A DNA stretch of 64,000 bases from Anthonomus grandis grandis. Lineage: Eukaryota; Arthropoda; Insecta; Coleoptera; Curculionidae. The notes below the pieces were generated by a model. That model worked only from the letters and a program-made list of their open reading frames with translations, was not told where the DNA came from and did no database searches. The DNA is taken from positions 42,156,227 through 42,220,226 of the forward strand of contig NC_065546.1 in assembly GCF_022605725.1 (NCBI RefSeq). The letters are read 5' to 3'. This document shows positions 34,401-47,200 of the stretch, piece by piece (the stretch's first letter is position 1; the number at the start of each line of letters is the position of its first letter). A program made the position numbers and the translations under genes.

Positions 34401-37400
34401 TCAAACAGAGCACAGCGTGTTAAAGTGGGTGAAGAGTATTCAGAGGAGTGTAAAGTGTCATCCGGAGTGCCACAGGGGTCAATATTGGGTCCACTTTTAT
34501 TTATCATTTACACTGCTGACGTCTTAAGATCTCCTCAGTGTTGTAAAGTTCAAGCGTTCGTTGACGACACTCAGCTTTATTGTCATTTTAATATTAAAAA
34601 TCATAACCAAACAATAGAAAACATAAACAGGGATCTTCAAATAATAACAAACATTTCACAGGAACACTCTTTAAAACTTAATTCATCAAAGTCTCAGCTT
34701 ATGTTTTTTGGCCGAAAAAAAGTAAAAATATATTTTCAGTTGTTAGTAATATAAAAATAAATGGTGAAAAGCTTGTATTCTGCGAAGAAGCACGTAATTT
34801 AGGGGTAGTAATAGATACTGAATTAAATTTTGAAAGTCATATTAAAAACCTTATTCAAAAAGCATATATTTCATTAAAACAGTTATATAATAGTCGTCAA
34901 ATTTTAAGCGTCGAATTAAAAAGAAAGCTATGTGAAACCCTTGTTTTGTATCACTTTAATTATGCAGACATAGTTTATGGCCCGTGCCTCAGACAGTGTG
35001 ACAAGTTTCGAATACAAAAAATCCAAAATATGTGTTGCCGACAAAGTTCGTGATTTCTAAACATAAAACAGCATAATTATTAATAAAGTGCATAATTATT
35101 TGGCACGTGTGTTATTTAGCATTTAATGAAATCTGTTAGATGGTTGAGTTTGAATAACCCTAGGCTAGACTTCGCCAACTGTTAGGTTAATAAACATATT
35201 ATAATACAAATATTATGTAATGAATTTTTGCAAATAAAAGTAGTTTATTATTATTATTACTAACTTTCCTATAAGCCCTCCCTACGAAGATACTAGAAAT
35301 CGGTTTTTCTTAAATAACATTTGAAGTACTTGTTATAATTTAATAAAAATTTTACTTGTTTTACGTGTATCAACACTACTAAGGACCTCTTAAGACGGAG
35401 TCCTTAAAACACATTTACCTTGTTTATTTTACCAGGAGCGGACTAGGTTTGTACATTATAATGCTTAAACACCCTGTATGATAAAGACTCTGAAAAAATA
35501 AATATGGATAGCTTGAACCTTAAACTAAAGAAAAGGCACTCTTGTTCATTATCAATAAAATGATCCGTTTTCGAAAAAAAAAAATTAAGGAATCACTGCT
35601 TTATTTTAATTAAAGAGAACGATATGTTCTATTGCTGACCAAAAATGGTATTGTGAATTTACATAACCATAAAAATGGTTATGGTTTAGACTATTTTTTT
35701 TAATTTTTAAGTTTTTTCCTATTTGAGACGAAAGCTTGATTCCAAAACTGACACGTTTATAAAAACATTGAAATTTGCAGTTTTCACAATTTTTATGGTT
35801 TTGACAATTTTCAAAATTTCATATAATTTTTTTGCTATTAAACATAGAAGCTTTATTTCAAAATTGACATGTATTACAAGATATTGAGTATCTTATGTAA
35901 CTAAAAAAAAATCTAAAAATCAATAGTTTGAGAGAAGATATGTAGATCAAGTTATTCAGGATTTTTTATGTAACTACAAAAATATCCGAAAAATCAATAG
36001 TTTTTGAGCAAAAGTGAAATTTGTGATATTTGCTATTTTTATGATTTTGACCGTTTTCAAAATTTCAAATGAATTTTTTGCTATTAAGCATAGAAGCTTG
36101 ATTTAAAGACTTACATGTAGATTAAGTTATTCAGCATCTTTTATATAACTACCAAAGAAAAACAAAAAATCAACGGTTCTTAAGAAGAACTAAAATGTTT
36201 GTGCTTTTTATAATTTTTATGATTTTGATCATTTCCAAAATATAGGATCACTTTCTTGCTATAAAAGATAGAAGCTTGATCCAAAAACTCATATATAAAT
36301 TCAAAAAGTGCAACTTTATACACTTTTAGTAAGTAACCGAGAAAGCACTTTACCTATAGTCCTGGTAGTAATACCATACGAGTTCTGATAAACATATTTC
36401 TTCTCCTGGGTCTTTGGATCTTCATAAACAAGCTCGAACATTTTCGAAAAGTTCTGACCTAAATGGTGAGAGGTGGCCCCTTGAATTCCTCTACCGCTAC
36501 AGGAAATAAACGCTTCCACTGTTAGCGTATAGTTTCCACCGGCGAATTTTTCTTTTTCCGTTTTACGACCTTTAACCACCGGAATGGCGAGAAGATCTTC
36601 GTAAACTTGCGCGTACAAGTCTGTTATAAATAAACTCATAAAGGCAATTGTATTGACATTTTGAATACTAGCAGACTATACCTAATATCGTGGTAACTTC
36701 CTCAAAAGCTTCGGTATCGGTGGCAAAAGCTGAATGACCTTCCTGCCACAAAAACTCTCTGGTCCTGATGAACGGTTGAGGATGCTTAAATTCCCATCTC
36801 TAAAAAACAAATTAATTGTATTGGGTACGCGAGACATATTCTCAAATCACAATTAATTGTTTATATTACATTATAAAATGCTTAGCTTAGGACTATTTTT
36901 ATATTTAAGAAATCGCTTGTAATATATCGTTAACATTAATATTGTGTCAAAGCCTCGGCTAATACCGTTGCTGTTCATATTTTTGTTCACCTAGTTTTAA
37001 GGCCCTTTTGTATCAATAAATGTTTTTTAAAAGTCTGTTCGTCGATATCTGAATTTAACTGGCGCTGCGAACAGGATAGTGCAATTTTACCCTTTATCGG
37101 TTTACCGTTGTGTAAAAGTGATTGTCAAATCTTAGTGCACTATCCATCAAGAATCTGAAGACATCGACCAACCCCAAGTACCGCAACCCTTGGTACTGCG
37201 ACCCTTTTGGCGAAGACCAAGCCGAGAAACTGCTAAGCCGCCTACCGTGTTGTCAGGGACCTAGCTGATCCAAGCTGCCTTCCCAAACATCTCATCTGGA
37301 CCAGAACGATTCAAGTCACGCCTTTATAGGGACTCCTTTGGTTGTGAACCTCTACTGTGCAATCTCTATGGGTCATCCCTTGATTGTACTGTACGTTTTT

Positions 37401-40400
37401 GTTTGAATTGCCATTATTTAATCTAGTCTAGTCTAGTCCATATCCGTCGCAAAAATTAAAAAACATATTAATACGAAATAGGGCATCTTAGTAGATAGGA
37501 TTAGTAGTTGAAAACGAATATTTGAAAACATTTCTAATTTAAGTAGTCAAAATATCTCCGATCAAAAAAATTTAGATAGCATAAGTAACCTATTAGATAA
37601 CTTAACTTTAGATTCTAATTTATCAAAGCCTAATTTAAATATTAAAATGGAAAACATAAGATTTCACACTTCTCTCTTACCAACCTTCTCTGGAATTCAA
37701 AACCATTTGGAAAGTATCATAATATCCATAGATGAGTTTTACCAATTATATTTTACAAATGATGGTATTGAACAAAATAAAGTTGTTTTAGCAGCCATTA
37801 CGTCAAAGTTAATTGACAATGCTCGAGACTTTTTACTTTCTAGACCAGATTTAGATTCATGGCCTTCAATTAAAGAGGCCCTAAGGCTAAAGTTCGGTGA
37901 TCCTATCACTTCTCAAATTTTACACCAACAATTACAATACTTTAAGATCAATAAAAATGAAAGCATATTACAATTTGTAGATAGACTCAAATCCTTTGTA
38001 CAAAGAATTTTTTCTAAATTACATTGCGAAGTCTCAGATGTAAATGCGAAATTAATTTTAATTAATCAAATAGAAAAAACTTCGGTTTTAATTCTGACAG
38101 CCAATTCGCCTCAGACATTAAAAACGATGTTAATGTTACAACGCCCTAATACACTTGATGATGCATATACGCATGTAATTAACTATAATATGATTGAATC
38201 ACAGGTAAATTTTTCAAATCTCTCTAATGTTCATAATAACCAATTTACTAATAATAATAACCATAATTCCTATGTAAAACAAAATAGCTTTCAAAGTCCC
38301 GTAAGATTACTACCGCAGAATCAACCCCCCATGACATTCCCCCAGCAACAATTTCCCAGTCAGCCCATGCAAATACGACCTAGACCAGTTCAAAGACATT
38401 ATCGAATAAATGCTCAAGTTTTTGAAAAACCAAGAAATGTCTTCGCTCCCCAAAATCATAATAAACCTAAATTAGACCCCCCTACTCCAATGTCAATCTC
38501 CATAACTGGACCCTCTAGGCAGTATCAACAAAGAATGCCATTTCGACAACCAAACTTTTTCCAATCATGAGGCCCCCGAAATTTTGTGTCCCAAGAGTTA
38601 ACTAACATTGAGACCAACGCTAACTCTTATCCCGATGTTCCTTATGTCGAAGATAATCAGTCTGAACATTATACCGATTATTCACCCTAACATTATTCTG
38701 AATATTACGAGCCCTTGCCAAGCACTTCAGGTGCACAAACTCCACAATAATGGATATTATATAGAAGAAGTTGCTCCCTCTTTAGTAATAAGTCAGTATC
38801 ATACTACATATTATATACCCTTTAATATAAGTAGCCTTAAGTATTCGTTATCCCAATTATTTACCAATTTATTAATTATGCAACCTTCTGTAAATAATCA
38901 AAATAGTATTTTAATTAAATCACAATTTTGACTTCTAAAGCATTAAATGATACATATGACACTTTCGCAAAGTTAAATGTATTTGACGAAAATAACTTAA
39001 ATATTATGCAAAATTGAAAAAAACGAGGTTTAATAAACTACCTAGGTAGTGGTATCAAGTTCATTACAGGAAACTTAGATAACAACGACCTAGAGGTTAT
39101 TACCCAGAATTTGCAAATATTGAAATTTAATCAGCTTGAGTCTATGCATAAAATCAACGACCTTAGTTCATTCGCAGGAAATATAATGCAAGAGTTTAAA
39201 AATAATATTCACACGATTAACGAGAACTCGAAAAACATACGTAATGAAATTTCTAAATCAAATACCCAGTCTAATTTAATGTTAAATCTGCAAAGTCAAT
39301 ATATTCAGATTACCAACTTAAATCAATTTTTAGAAAAAATATTATGTATTTTATCTTTTGGACACCTAGCAACTTTAGATCTCGAAATTTTAACATTAAA
39401 ACAAATCAATGAAATATGGCAATACTTAAAAGTTCACTATCCTAAAAATGCACTATGGCCAAGCATTTATCGGAATTAACCTTAATCTGTAAAACCGGCC
39501 TTTTAATTTTAAATGAAATGGCAATTCTAGCAATTAAGATACCCATATTTGAACAAAATGTATGTAATTTAGAATTAGTTTATCCCGTGCCAAATAATGA
39601 ATCAAAATTAATTATATAAGTCCTAGTAAATACTATTGCAACGAACTATGGTATAGCCAATGCTAAGAAGTCAACTCACAATGGATCTGCTCTGGACCAA
39701 TTGCCAATGGATGTATTTTACCCAAAAATTGTCAGTATGCCACTGTTCTAAACAATTTTAAGGTACATACCTTAACTTATAGGAATGCACTCCTATTTTG
39801 TACAAAAAGCCCTGAAACAATTTATGCAGATTGCTTCCAGTTTCAGAAGATTATAGTCCAAGACTGCAACCTTATTCAAAGTCAATGTGACGTAATAATT
39901 AATCAACACAAATAATCATTAGCCATCAACAATATTTCAGTCATAATTCCAAAAATTATACAAGTCCCAAACACCAATATTTCAATCAATCTAGAAATTA
40001 GACATCTTCAAGATCCTAAGAAAATCCAAGAAGATATCATCAAACCAGTACATTTCCATGACCTAGCACAACATGTTCCAATGCACAATTATGTTCTCAC
40101 GACAATATCAATCATTCTTTTATGCTGCTTAGCATTGATCATCTACCATTGGCAAAAACAAGGAAGAAAGAAGGCCATCCATTTGAGAATCCTGCAGAGA
40201 CTTGTCAGCGAGGACGTTGACAGAACTGAGGGTGGAGGAGACATATCCTCAAACCACAATTAATTGTTTATATTACCTTATAAAATGCTTAGCTGAGGAC
40301 TATTTTTATATTTAAGAAATCGCTTGTAATATATCGTTAACATTAATATTGTGTCAAAGCCTCGGCTAATACCGTTGCTGTTCATATTTTTGTTCACCTA

Positions 40401-41234
40401 GTTTTAAGGCCCTTTTGTATTAATAAATGTTTTTTAAAAGTCCGTTCGTCGATATCTGAATTTAACTCGCGAAAATAACAATATAAATTTATTTACTTAC
40501 CACAACATTATTCCACTGGTTTAATCTAATGGGCAAATCACGGTACGACTGAATCCACTTGGCATAAGCAGGATACATAACAGTTTCGGACGTGGGTCGG
40601 ACAGCAATTGGTTCCGCCAAATCGGAATCACCGGATTTAGTTACCCATGCAACCTGTGAACAAATTCGAATAAAAAACATATTTATTTTTAATTTAATTC
40701 CGCTTACTTCGGGTGAAAAATCAGCAATATGATCCTTCTCCCTCTCCAACATCGCCTTAGACACGAAAATCGGGAAATAACACTCCTTAACACCGAGTTT
40801 CGTGATTTCCGCATCGAACCAGTTCCGTATCACTTTCCAGATGGCGAACGACCACGGCCTGAGGATGTAACAGCCCGAAACGTCGTAGTATTCGATCAGT
40901 TCGCCTTTGGTAATCACTTGCGAGTACCAGTCCGATAAGGACTCCTCCTTTTTGGCTTCTAATCCCAGGCGAGTTTGTTTTTTTGATCCCGGCTCTTCCG
41001 CCTAAAATAGAGGGAGATTTGGCAATGATGAATTAAAAATAATATTTTCCGACTTACATTAGCAGGTTTTTTCTCTTTTTGTGCCGGTTTCTTTTTGGAC
41101 ACTTTTTCTTCTTTAGGTTTGGCTTCTTTGGGCTTACTTGTTGGTTTAGCTGGAGCTGGGAAATCTTCTCCGGTTACCTTTTTATATTCGGCTTTAAGGT
41201 CCAGTAAGATTTTTACTGCGGCATCGATTTGGTC
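31407..41234 (-). CDS. EPRS: EPRS exons 15-23: end of WHEP 5, Lys-rich linker, class II prolyl-tRNA synthetase
   Basis: Exon 15 carries the last WHEP half and a Lys/Pro-rich linker. ProRS: DWYSQVITKGELIEYYDVSG and LRPWSFAIW (exon 16), RPTSETVMYPAYAKW (exon 17), motif 2 RWEFKHPQPFIRTREFLWQE (exon 18), SHHLGQNFSKMFELVYEDP (exon 19), motif 3 area PCGITANLSDDG and the anticodon-binding domain with NYSPGWKFNHWELK (exon 20), and the C-terminal zinc-binding-type domain with four Cys (CGTIQC and CIHPACK) ending HYTLFGRSY, the hallmark of eukaryotic-type ProRS. An LTR retrotransposon sits in intron 17. Confidence 0.94.
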
Positions 41235-44200
41235 CTGAAAATAAGTTTTTTTTAAAGCTAAACCTTAAATTATACACATTTCAGGTAAAAAATTAAAAAA
41301 AAATTAGGATCTTGTACCCTAGACTGGCGACCAAATAGGCCAAAAATGATAATTTTAAGATGTTTAAATATACTAGAGATTAGTTGTAAATTAGACAACA
41401 TCGAATTAGTAATTTTTTTAAACCGGTCATCTTCAACATAAGAGGAACTACCAATAAGATCGCAATCGTAACATCACTTGCAAATATACCTCAAATATCA
41501 TCAGCTAGGCAACCTTTTGTTGTCAGAGGAACAAATTCGGGACCATCAGACATCTGGAATTTAAATTTTGATTGCACCTCTGACAGCAAAATTAAATATC
41601 TGGATTCCCGTAACCTTAAGCCCCTAAGCTGTGGAATAAGGAAATGATGTAAATAGACTGCCTTTCTCCCGATTTAGAAAATTTCACATTGAGATAATTG
41701 GCTAAGATTTTCGGTACAGCAACAAACTTCAACATAGTCTTAACTTCAAATTTAGGGAATTTAATAATAATTTATGGGCTACATATGGAGAGTACGATAT
41801 TTTTGTGATAACAGAAATATGGTTATATAACAAGGAATGTGAGTTTTGATCAGTAAGTATTTTTAACGTGTATCGTAAAGATCGAAATTATAGAAGCACT
41901 AGTAAATCGCATTCAGTAATAGTGATATTGATGGTAAAACTATCTTTAAATAAAAATTTTTATTTTTATGTTACGTATATGCTACTCCAACTTGTAATTT
42001 ACGTTCACCTAAATATTGCCTAACTATGTAAAAAGCTATTATGATACTCGAAGATCTGTTCCTCTAGTTCAAAGGCTTATATAATTTTTATGTGTTATTT
42101 ATGGGAGTAAATATAATAAATTTTAAGAATCGCATTGTATCTAGAAGTGATTTTAGCCTGGCTAATGAAGATACCTTCCATCTCAAATTAAATATTTCGC
42201 TAACTACAAAATAATAATTTCAAGTATACCTTTAAAAAAGGCAATTATATCTGTTTTTTTTACGATTAATTATATGAAATTATTGACTTGTGTATTCCCA
42301 AAAATAAAACTTCTAAGAAAAATACCCGGTTTAGTTTAATAATGCTATAATTAAAAAGTGAAAACTGAGAAATAGTTGACGCAAAAAAAATAGAACATAC
42401 AAAATAAATAATATTTGCTCATAAGACAACATAAGAAGTGAACAGCAATTCTATCCTTCCTTTGAAGCAGTCTGGATTCCGTTCTAATCATAGCTGTGCG
42501 ACCGCTCTATGCGATGTGACGGATAATAATATTCGATCTTTAGATGAAAACGAATCCGTTGTACTAGTGATGCTAGATTATAGCAAAGCTTTCGATATGC
42601 TTAACCACGAGCTTTTATTGTCGATACTTGGCTTTGTAGGATTTTCTAATGCTGCAATGAAACTCATGGAAAGGTTTATCACACATCGAAAGCAAAGAGT
42701 TATATTGTTTAAATGACAATTTTTCGGAAGACATGGCTGTAGTTATGGGAGTTCCTCAGGGCAGTGTTCTTGGTCCTCTTCTTTTTTTGATTTATACGTG
42801 CGTTTTGTTTAAATGTTTAAAGTATACTAAACATCATAGTTATGTTGTTGATGTTGTCTTTTGATTCATCAAACCCGGGCAATGCTGGTGACTGTTTAAA
42901 TGAACACTTGTCAAGTCTATATAATTTATCTGGAAAACATGGCTGACAGTTAAACCCTAAGAAATCTGTTGCAATGTTGTTTACCAAACAAAATTTAAGG
43001 CAGCACCTATTAGAAAATTTAAAAATACAAATTAATAACGAGCCTATCGTATTTCAAGATATTTGCAAAAATCTCGGTTTGTACATTAATGTAGGATTAA
43101 GATTCTCATATCATGTGACATCAACATTGCAAAAAGCTTATTCAATGTTGAAAACTTTATATCCGCAGCGCCATGAGTTAAATGTGGATACTAAGCGAAT
43201 GCTGCGCGACTCTCTCATTCTTTCTCATTTTAACTTTTGTGATACAGTGTATGCCCCTTTGTTTAGACGACAAAGATAAAAAGCGTATACAAAAGTTGTA
43301 AAATGCATGTATAAGGTTTATTTTTGGTATTCGCAGGCCATATGGAGTGTCGCACAAGTTGACATATCTTGAGTGACTTAATATGTCATCGAGGAAAGAG
43401 TTACATTATGTGGTATTTTGCTACAATATTCTTAAGATGAGGTGCCCACAATATCTATTGGATAGGGTGGTATTTAGAGCTGATATTCATCATCAGGCTA
43501 ATGTTAGAAATAGACGGCGTTTAGGTATTCCACGACATCGAAAAGAAATTTTTAAACGATCATTTTCTTATAATATTACATCTGTAGTAAATAAATATAT
43601 TACTGATCTTTCGCTAACGACAAACGGCTTCCGAAAATGCATGAAATCTAAGCTCCAGAATATTATTTAAAAACAGAGCAATGCATTTAAAAATATGAAT
43701 TTTGGATTTGTTATAGGTTTTTATTTTTGTATATTCTCTTTTTCATTTTATTTATGTAAAAATTTTTTAAATGTGTTTCTTCGATTTTAGTGCACTATTA
43801 ATTTATTTTTCTTTGGGAAATTACTATTAGATACTTTTTTGGATAAATTATTCTACTTTATAGGCCTTCGGCCTTCAACTGCGTTGAAAAGCTGAAATTA
43901 TGCCTTTTAATCCGCATTTTGTCTGTCACTTTTTGTTACAATGATGTTTTTTTACAGCTTTGTACACATATGTATATGTGGATTAATAAACCTTATTATT
44001 ATTATTAAATAAAAAATGTATTTAAAAATTACATATTTACAATACAAATCAAGATAAGTGTGTATTCCAAGTTTTTTTTTGACTCCAAGAAAAACTCTAT
44101 TCATATCCTCAACTCAATGTATCTTACTAAAGAAGAATTTAATGATGGGTATAAAATTTGTGATGCTTTTGCCAGATACTTTGATATTGTTTAGTCAAAT

Positions 44201-47200
44201 GCTATCTGTACCACTCCCAATATTCCATACAATGCTCATGACGTGGTAATTAGGCAGGTGCATATGGATGATATACTAAATGCATTAAGAGACATGAAAG
44301 AAGGCAAAGCAGTGGGACAAGACTTTATATCCTCATTATTTTTTAAGGGATTATCTGATTTTCTTAGTTTCCCTTGATTACTCTTTTTTTAGAAAATGAC
44401 ATTAGCATTATTTTAATATTCATATTTGTCTTGATTCTCCAAGTAAATTTCGAATGACGCCTATATTTAATATTATTATTATAGTAGTCTGCTCACTCAC
44501 ACCAAAATTCCTTATTTCCCTCCTAAAATGAACGGGGAACGGGGAGTAGTACCAAAAAGGAACGACTTCGTGTATGACTAGGAGCGTTTGCGTATTTTGG
44601 TGTACAATTCACTAGTACTTAATCTCAGTAATCAATCCTGTAAAACTTTACCAAAAATATCGGGAGAATACCAGTAGGTAACTCGAGTGACGGACAGCAC
44701 AATTGTATAAAGAAGAAAGGAATCAGCAACCTACGGTACGTTAATTTTTCCCTCACATATTTATTAATTCTCCATAATTATTACTGTCACCCTCACACTC
44801 TTATTTAATTCAAGCCTGAAAACTAACACTTTTTCAACTTACTGGAATCAGAATATGTCCAGTTCTTAAAAAAGGAGACAAATCGAATATACGAAATTAT
44901 CGACTAATTTTATCTAAAATAATATATAGTGAAGTGAAAAATAGTATATCCGTTTTTCAGCATGGTTTTTTTTTTAAATCTAAGGCTACTTTAAGTAATT
45001 TAATGATTGCTACCCAAGAGATATCTGATGCTTAAAATCGTCGAGTACAAATGGATTTTATATACACTGACTTTAAAAAAACCTGTATAAAAATATCCTC
45101 TGGGATATTATTGGATGAATTAAAATATGGATTTCAAGAAAAAGAGTTAGAGATTAATTAATTGTGCCACAACTTACTACTGCATCAATTCAGAGAAGTC
45201 TTTCTTTCATAGCTTATGTTATTATATAATATTCTTATTAATTAATTTTCCAATTTTTAATTCTTTATCTTAATATTCCGAAAAATTATAAAGAATGAGT
45301 CATTATTTCATCAAAATGTATAGTTGCTTTTTTTGGGCAAGATTAGAGTTTAATATTGCACAGAATTGTTTAAATTTTAGTAGATATTAATGACAATTTT
45401 ATCTACAGGACATATCCGAAAATTTTTTTGATTAATATTTGATCAATGTGTTTTTAATATAAGGGTTAATTTAGCGGTTTAGTGAAACTAAAGAAGCGGA
45501 TTTTATTTATTTTCTTTATTTATGAAAATTTAATTTTTAGAGTTTTTTAAAGGATATCTTTGTGAAAGTCCAGTGAATATTAAAGGATATAAATCTCAGT
45601 CATTTATTTATACCCAAATCTAGTGTACCACAGAGTTCCAATTTAGGTCCTCCCGTTATTTTTCTTATTTATTAATAGAATTACAAAACTTAAAAAAAAA
45701 TGGGTTACCGATGATTTAAACATTTATCAAATAAGAAAAAGCTCTACTGACTGTGATTTGCACAACAGATTTGGATAGTGTTATTTATAAGTCACTCGAG
45801 AATAAAATATACTTTAATATAGGTAAATGTGTAATCCTTTCATATCATAGAAGATAGATATCAGATATCATAGAAGATAAATTGTCCGATCTCACATATA
45901 CTAAGAAAATATGTCAGTTTTTACTTTAAAAATGCAGTTAGGACTATTTAAGCTAGCATTTTGTGTTAAACGATATCAGTAAGGACAATTAAACGTAGCA
46001 TGACAGAAGCACCTGGTGTAACATAACCTTAAATTATTGATAATAAAAGGTGTGTTGTTATACAGTTATTTATCAGACTTTGTGAGTTTTTTTGCATTTT
46101 TAAGCAAACTAATATTGCAAGAAATGGATACAGGGTAAGTTTAACAATGTCACCTTATATTTAAGCAATAATTGATTTTAATTCTGGTTTGTAGTAGCAG
46201 TAGTGCATTTGGTATCCAGAACAGCAATAGTAGATGTAAGCGTATGCTATTTCTTGCTTTAAATAACCAACTCAAAGAAAAATGAAATGTTGTCAGAAAA
46301 TCTAAACAGAATAAAGCCAAAAAAGATGATAAAGATCCGGATTATGTGCCAGGACTGTCCAATGATTACGACCAAAATTTAAGTAAAAATAAGTCGGATT
46401 CTAGTTGCGAATACAGCCCCCCAAGTAAAAAAATACGCATATTGTCCAATGTTTTGCTATCCCTTGGATGTTCCAATCAGGTAACCTTAAGTACTTCAAG
46501 TTATTCGAATATCGAAGTAGAAGAACGTAAAGAGAATCTATCAAATATAGAACCAGAAGAGAACGAACTTAACTCTGTTCAGGATTTCATTCGGGACAAT
46601 ATTTTACAAGATATTATAAATAAAGCCATTGATAAAGCTGAGGGTAAGCGTTATACAAAAACTGGAGAAATAAGAAAAAGGAAAAAATTTGAAGAACCAC
46701 TCGTTGAAAGGAAGAAACAAAAAATAGAGAGTTACGTAAGAGCTCATGAAGTTAAAAGATCATGTAAATGCAAACTCAATTGCTCCAGAAAAATCTCGTA
46801 TAGTAGGCAAAGAGACATTAATAAACAATACTGGGTATTGCCAAAAGAACAACAAAAGCAGTTTGTTTTGAGCTGCGTAGAACCAAGTAAAAAAAAAACG
46901 AAGTACAACTAAAAAGCAAACTTTACCAAGAGTTTATTCCTATAAATATAATTTAATATCAAAGAAAGCCGAAAAGGTGTGTGTTTGCAAGATATTTTTG
47001 TTAGCAACATTGGGCTATGAGAAAGATAATGACAGAATGTTAAAAAACATTCGTAAAACGGATTCAAAATTGATAGTACCTAAAAAAGATGGAAGGAAAC
47101 GATCACATCCACACAAAGTAGACAGGGACACAATTATTGGGCATGTTAATTCATTCAACCCCACAATATCTCACTACAGAAGAGAGCACGCTCCTCTTAG

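Larger units (their letters stand above)
36832..40467 (+). mobile_element. LTR retrotransposon of Gypsy/errantivirus type, pol deleted
   Basis: Twin 229-bp LTRs (36832-37060 and 40239-40467) differ at six positions (about 97 percent identity) and begin AGACATAT and end TTTAACT. A 4-bp CGCG duplication flanks the element (36828-36831, 40468-40471). TGGCGCTGCGAACAGGAT follows the left LTR directly as a tRNA primer site, and a purine-rich GAGGGTGGAGGAG precedes the right LTR. The interior has gag and then env-like sequence; no protease, RT, RNase H or integrase is seen. It is antisense in EPRS intron 17. Confidence 0.9.

Noticed and set aside
37431..37450. CTAGT repeats as a regulatory array
   Set aside because: A short (TCTAG)n run of about four units in the LTR element leader; too short to support a function.
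38608..38931. Open frame of 107 codons between gag and env
   Set aside because: Out of frame with both the gag tail and the env-like start, whose readings match family patterns; no motif of its own.
36832..40467. Considered a functional endogenous virus or captured env gene
   Set aside because: The env-like part has several stops and frame breaks, and pol is absent.
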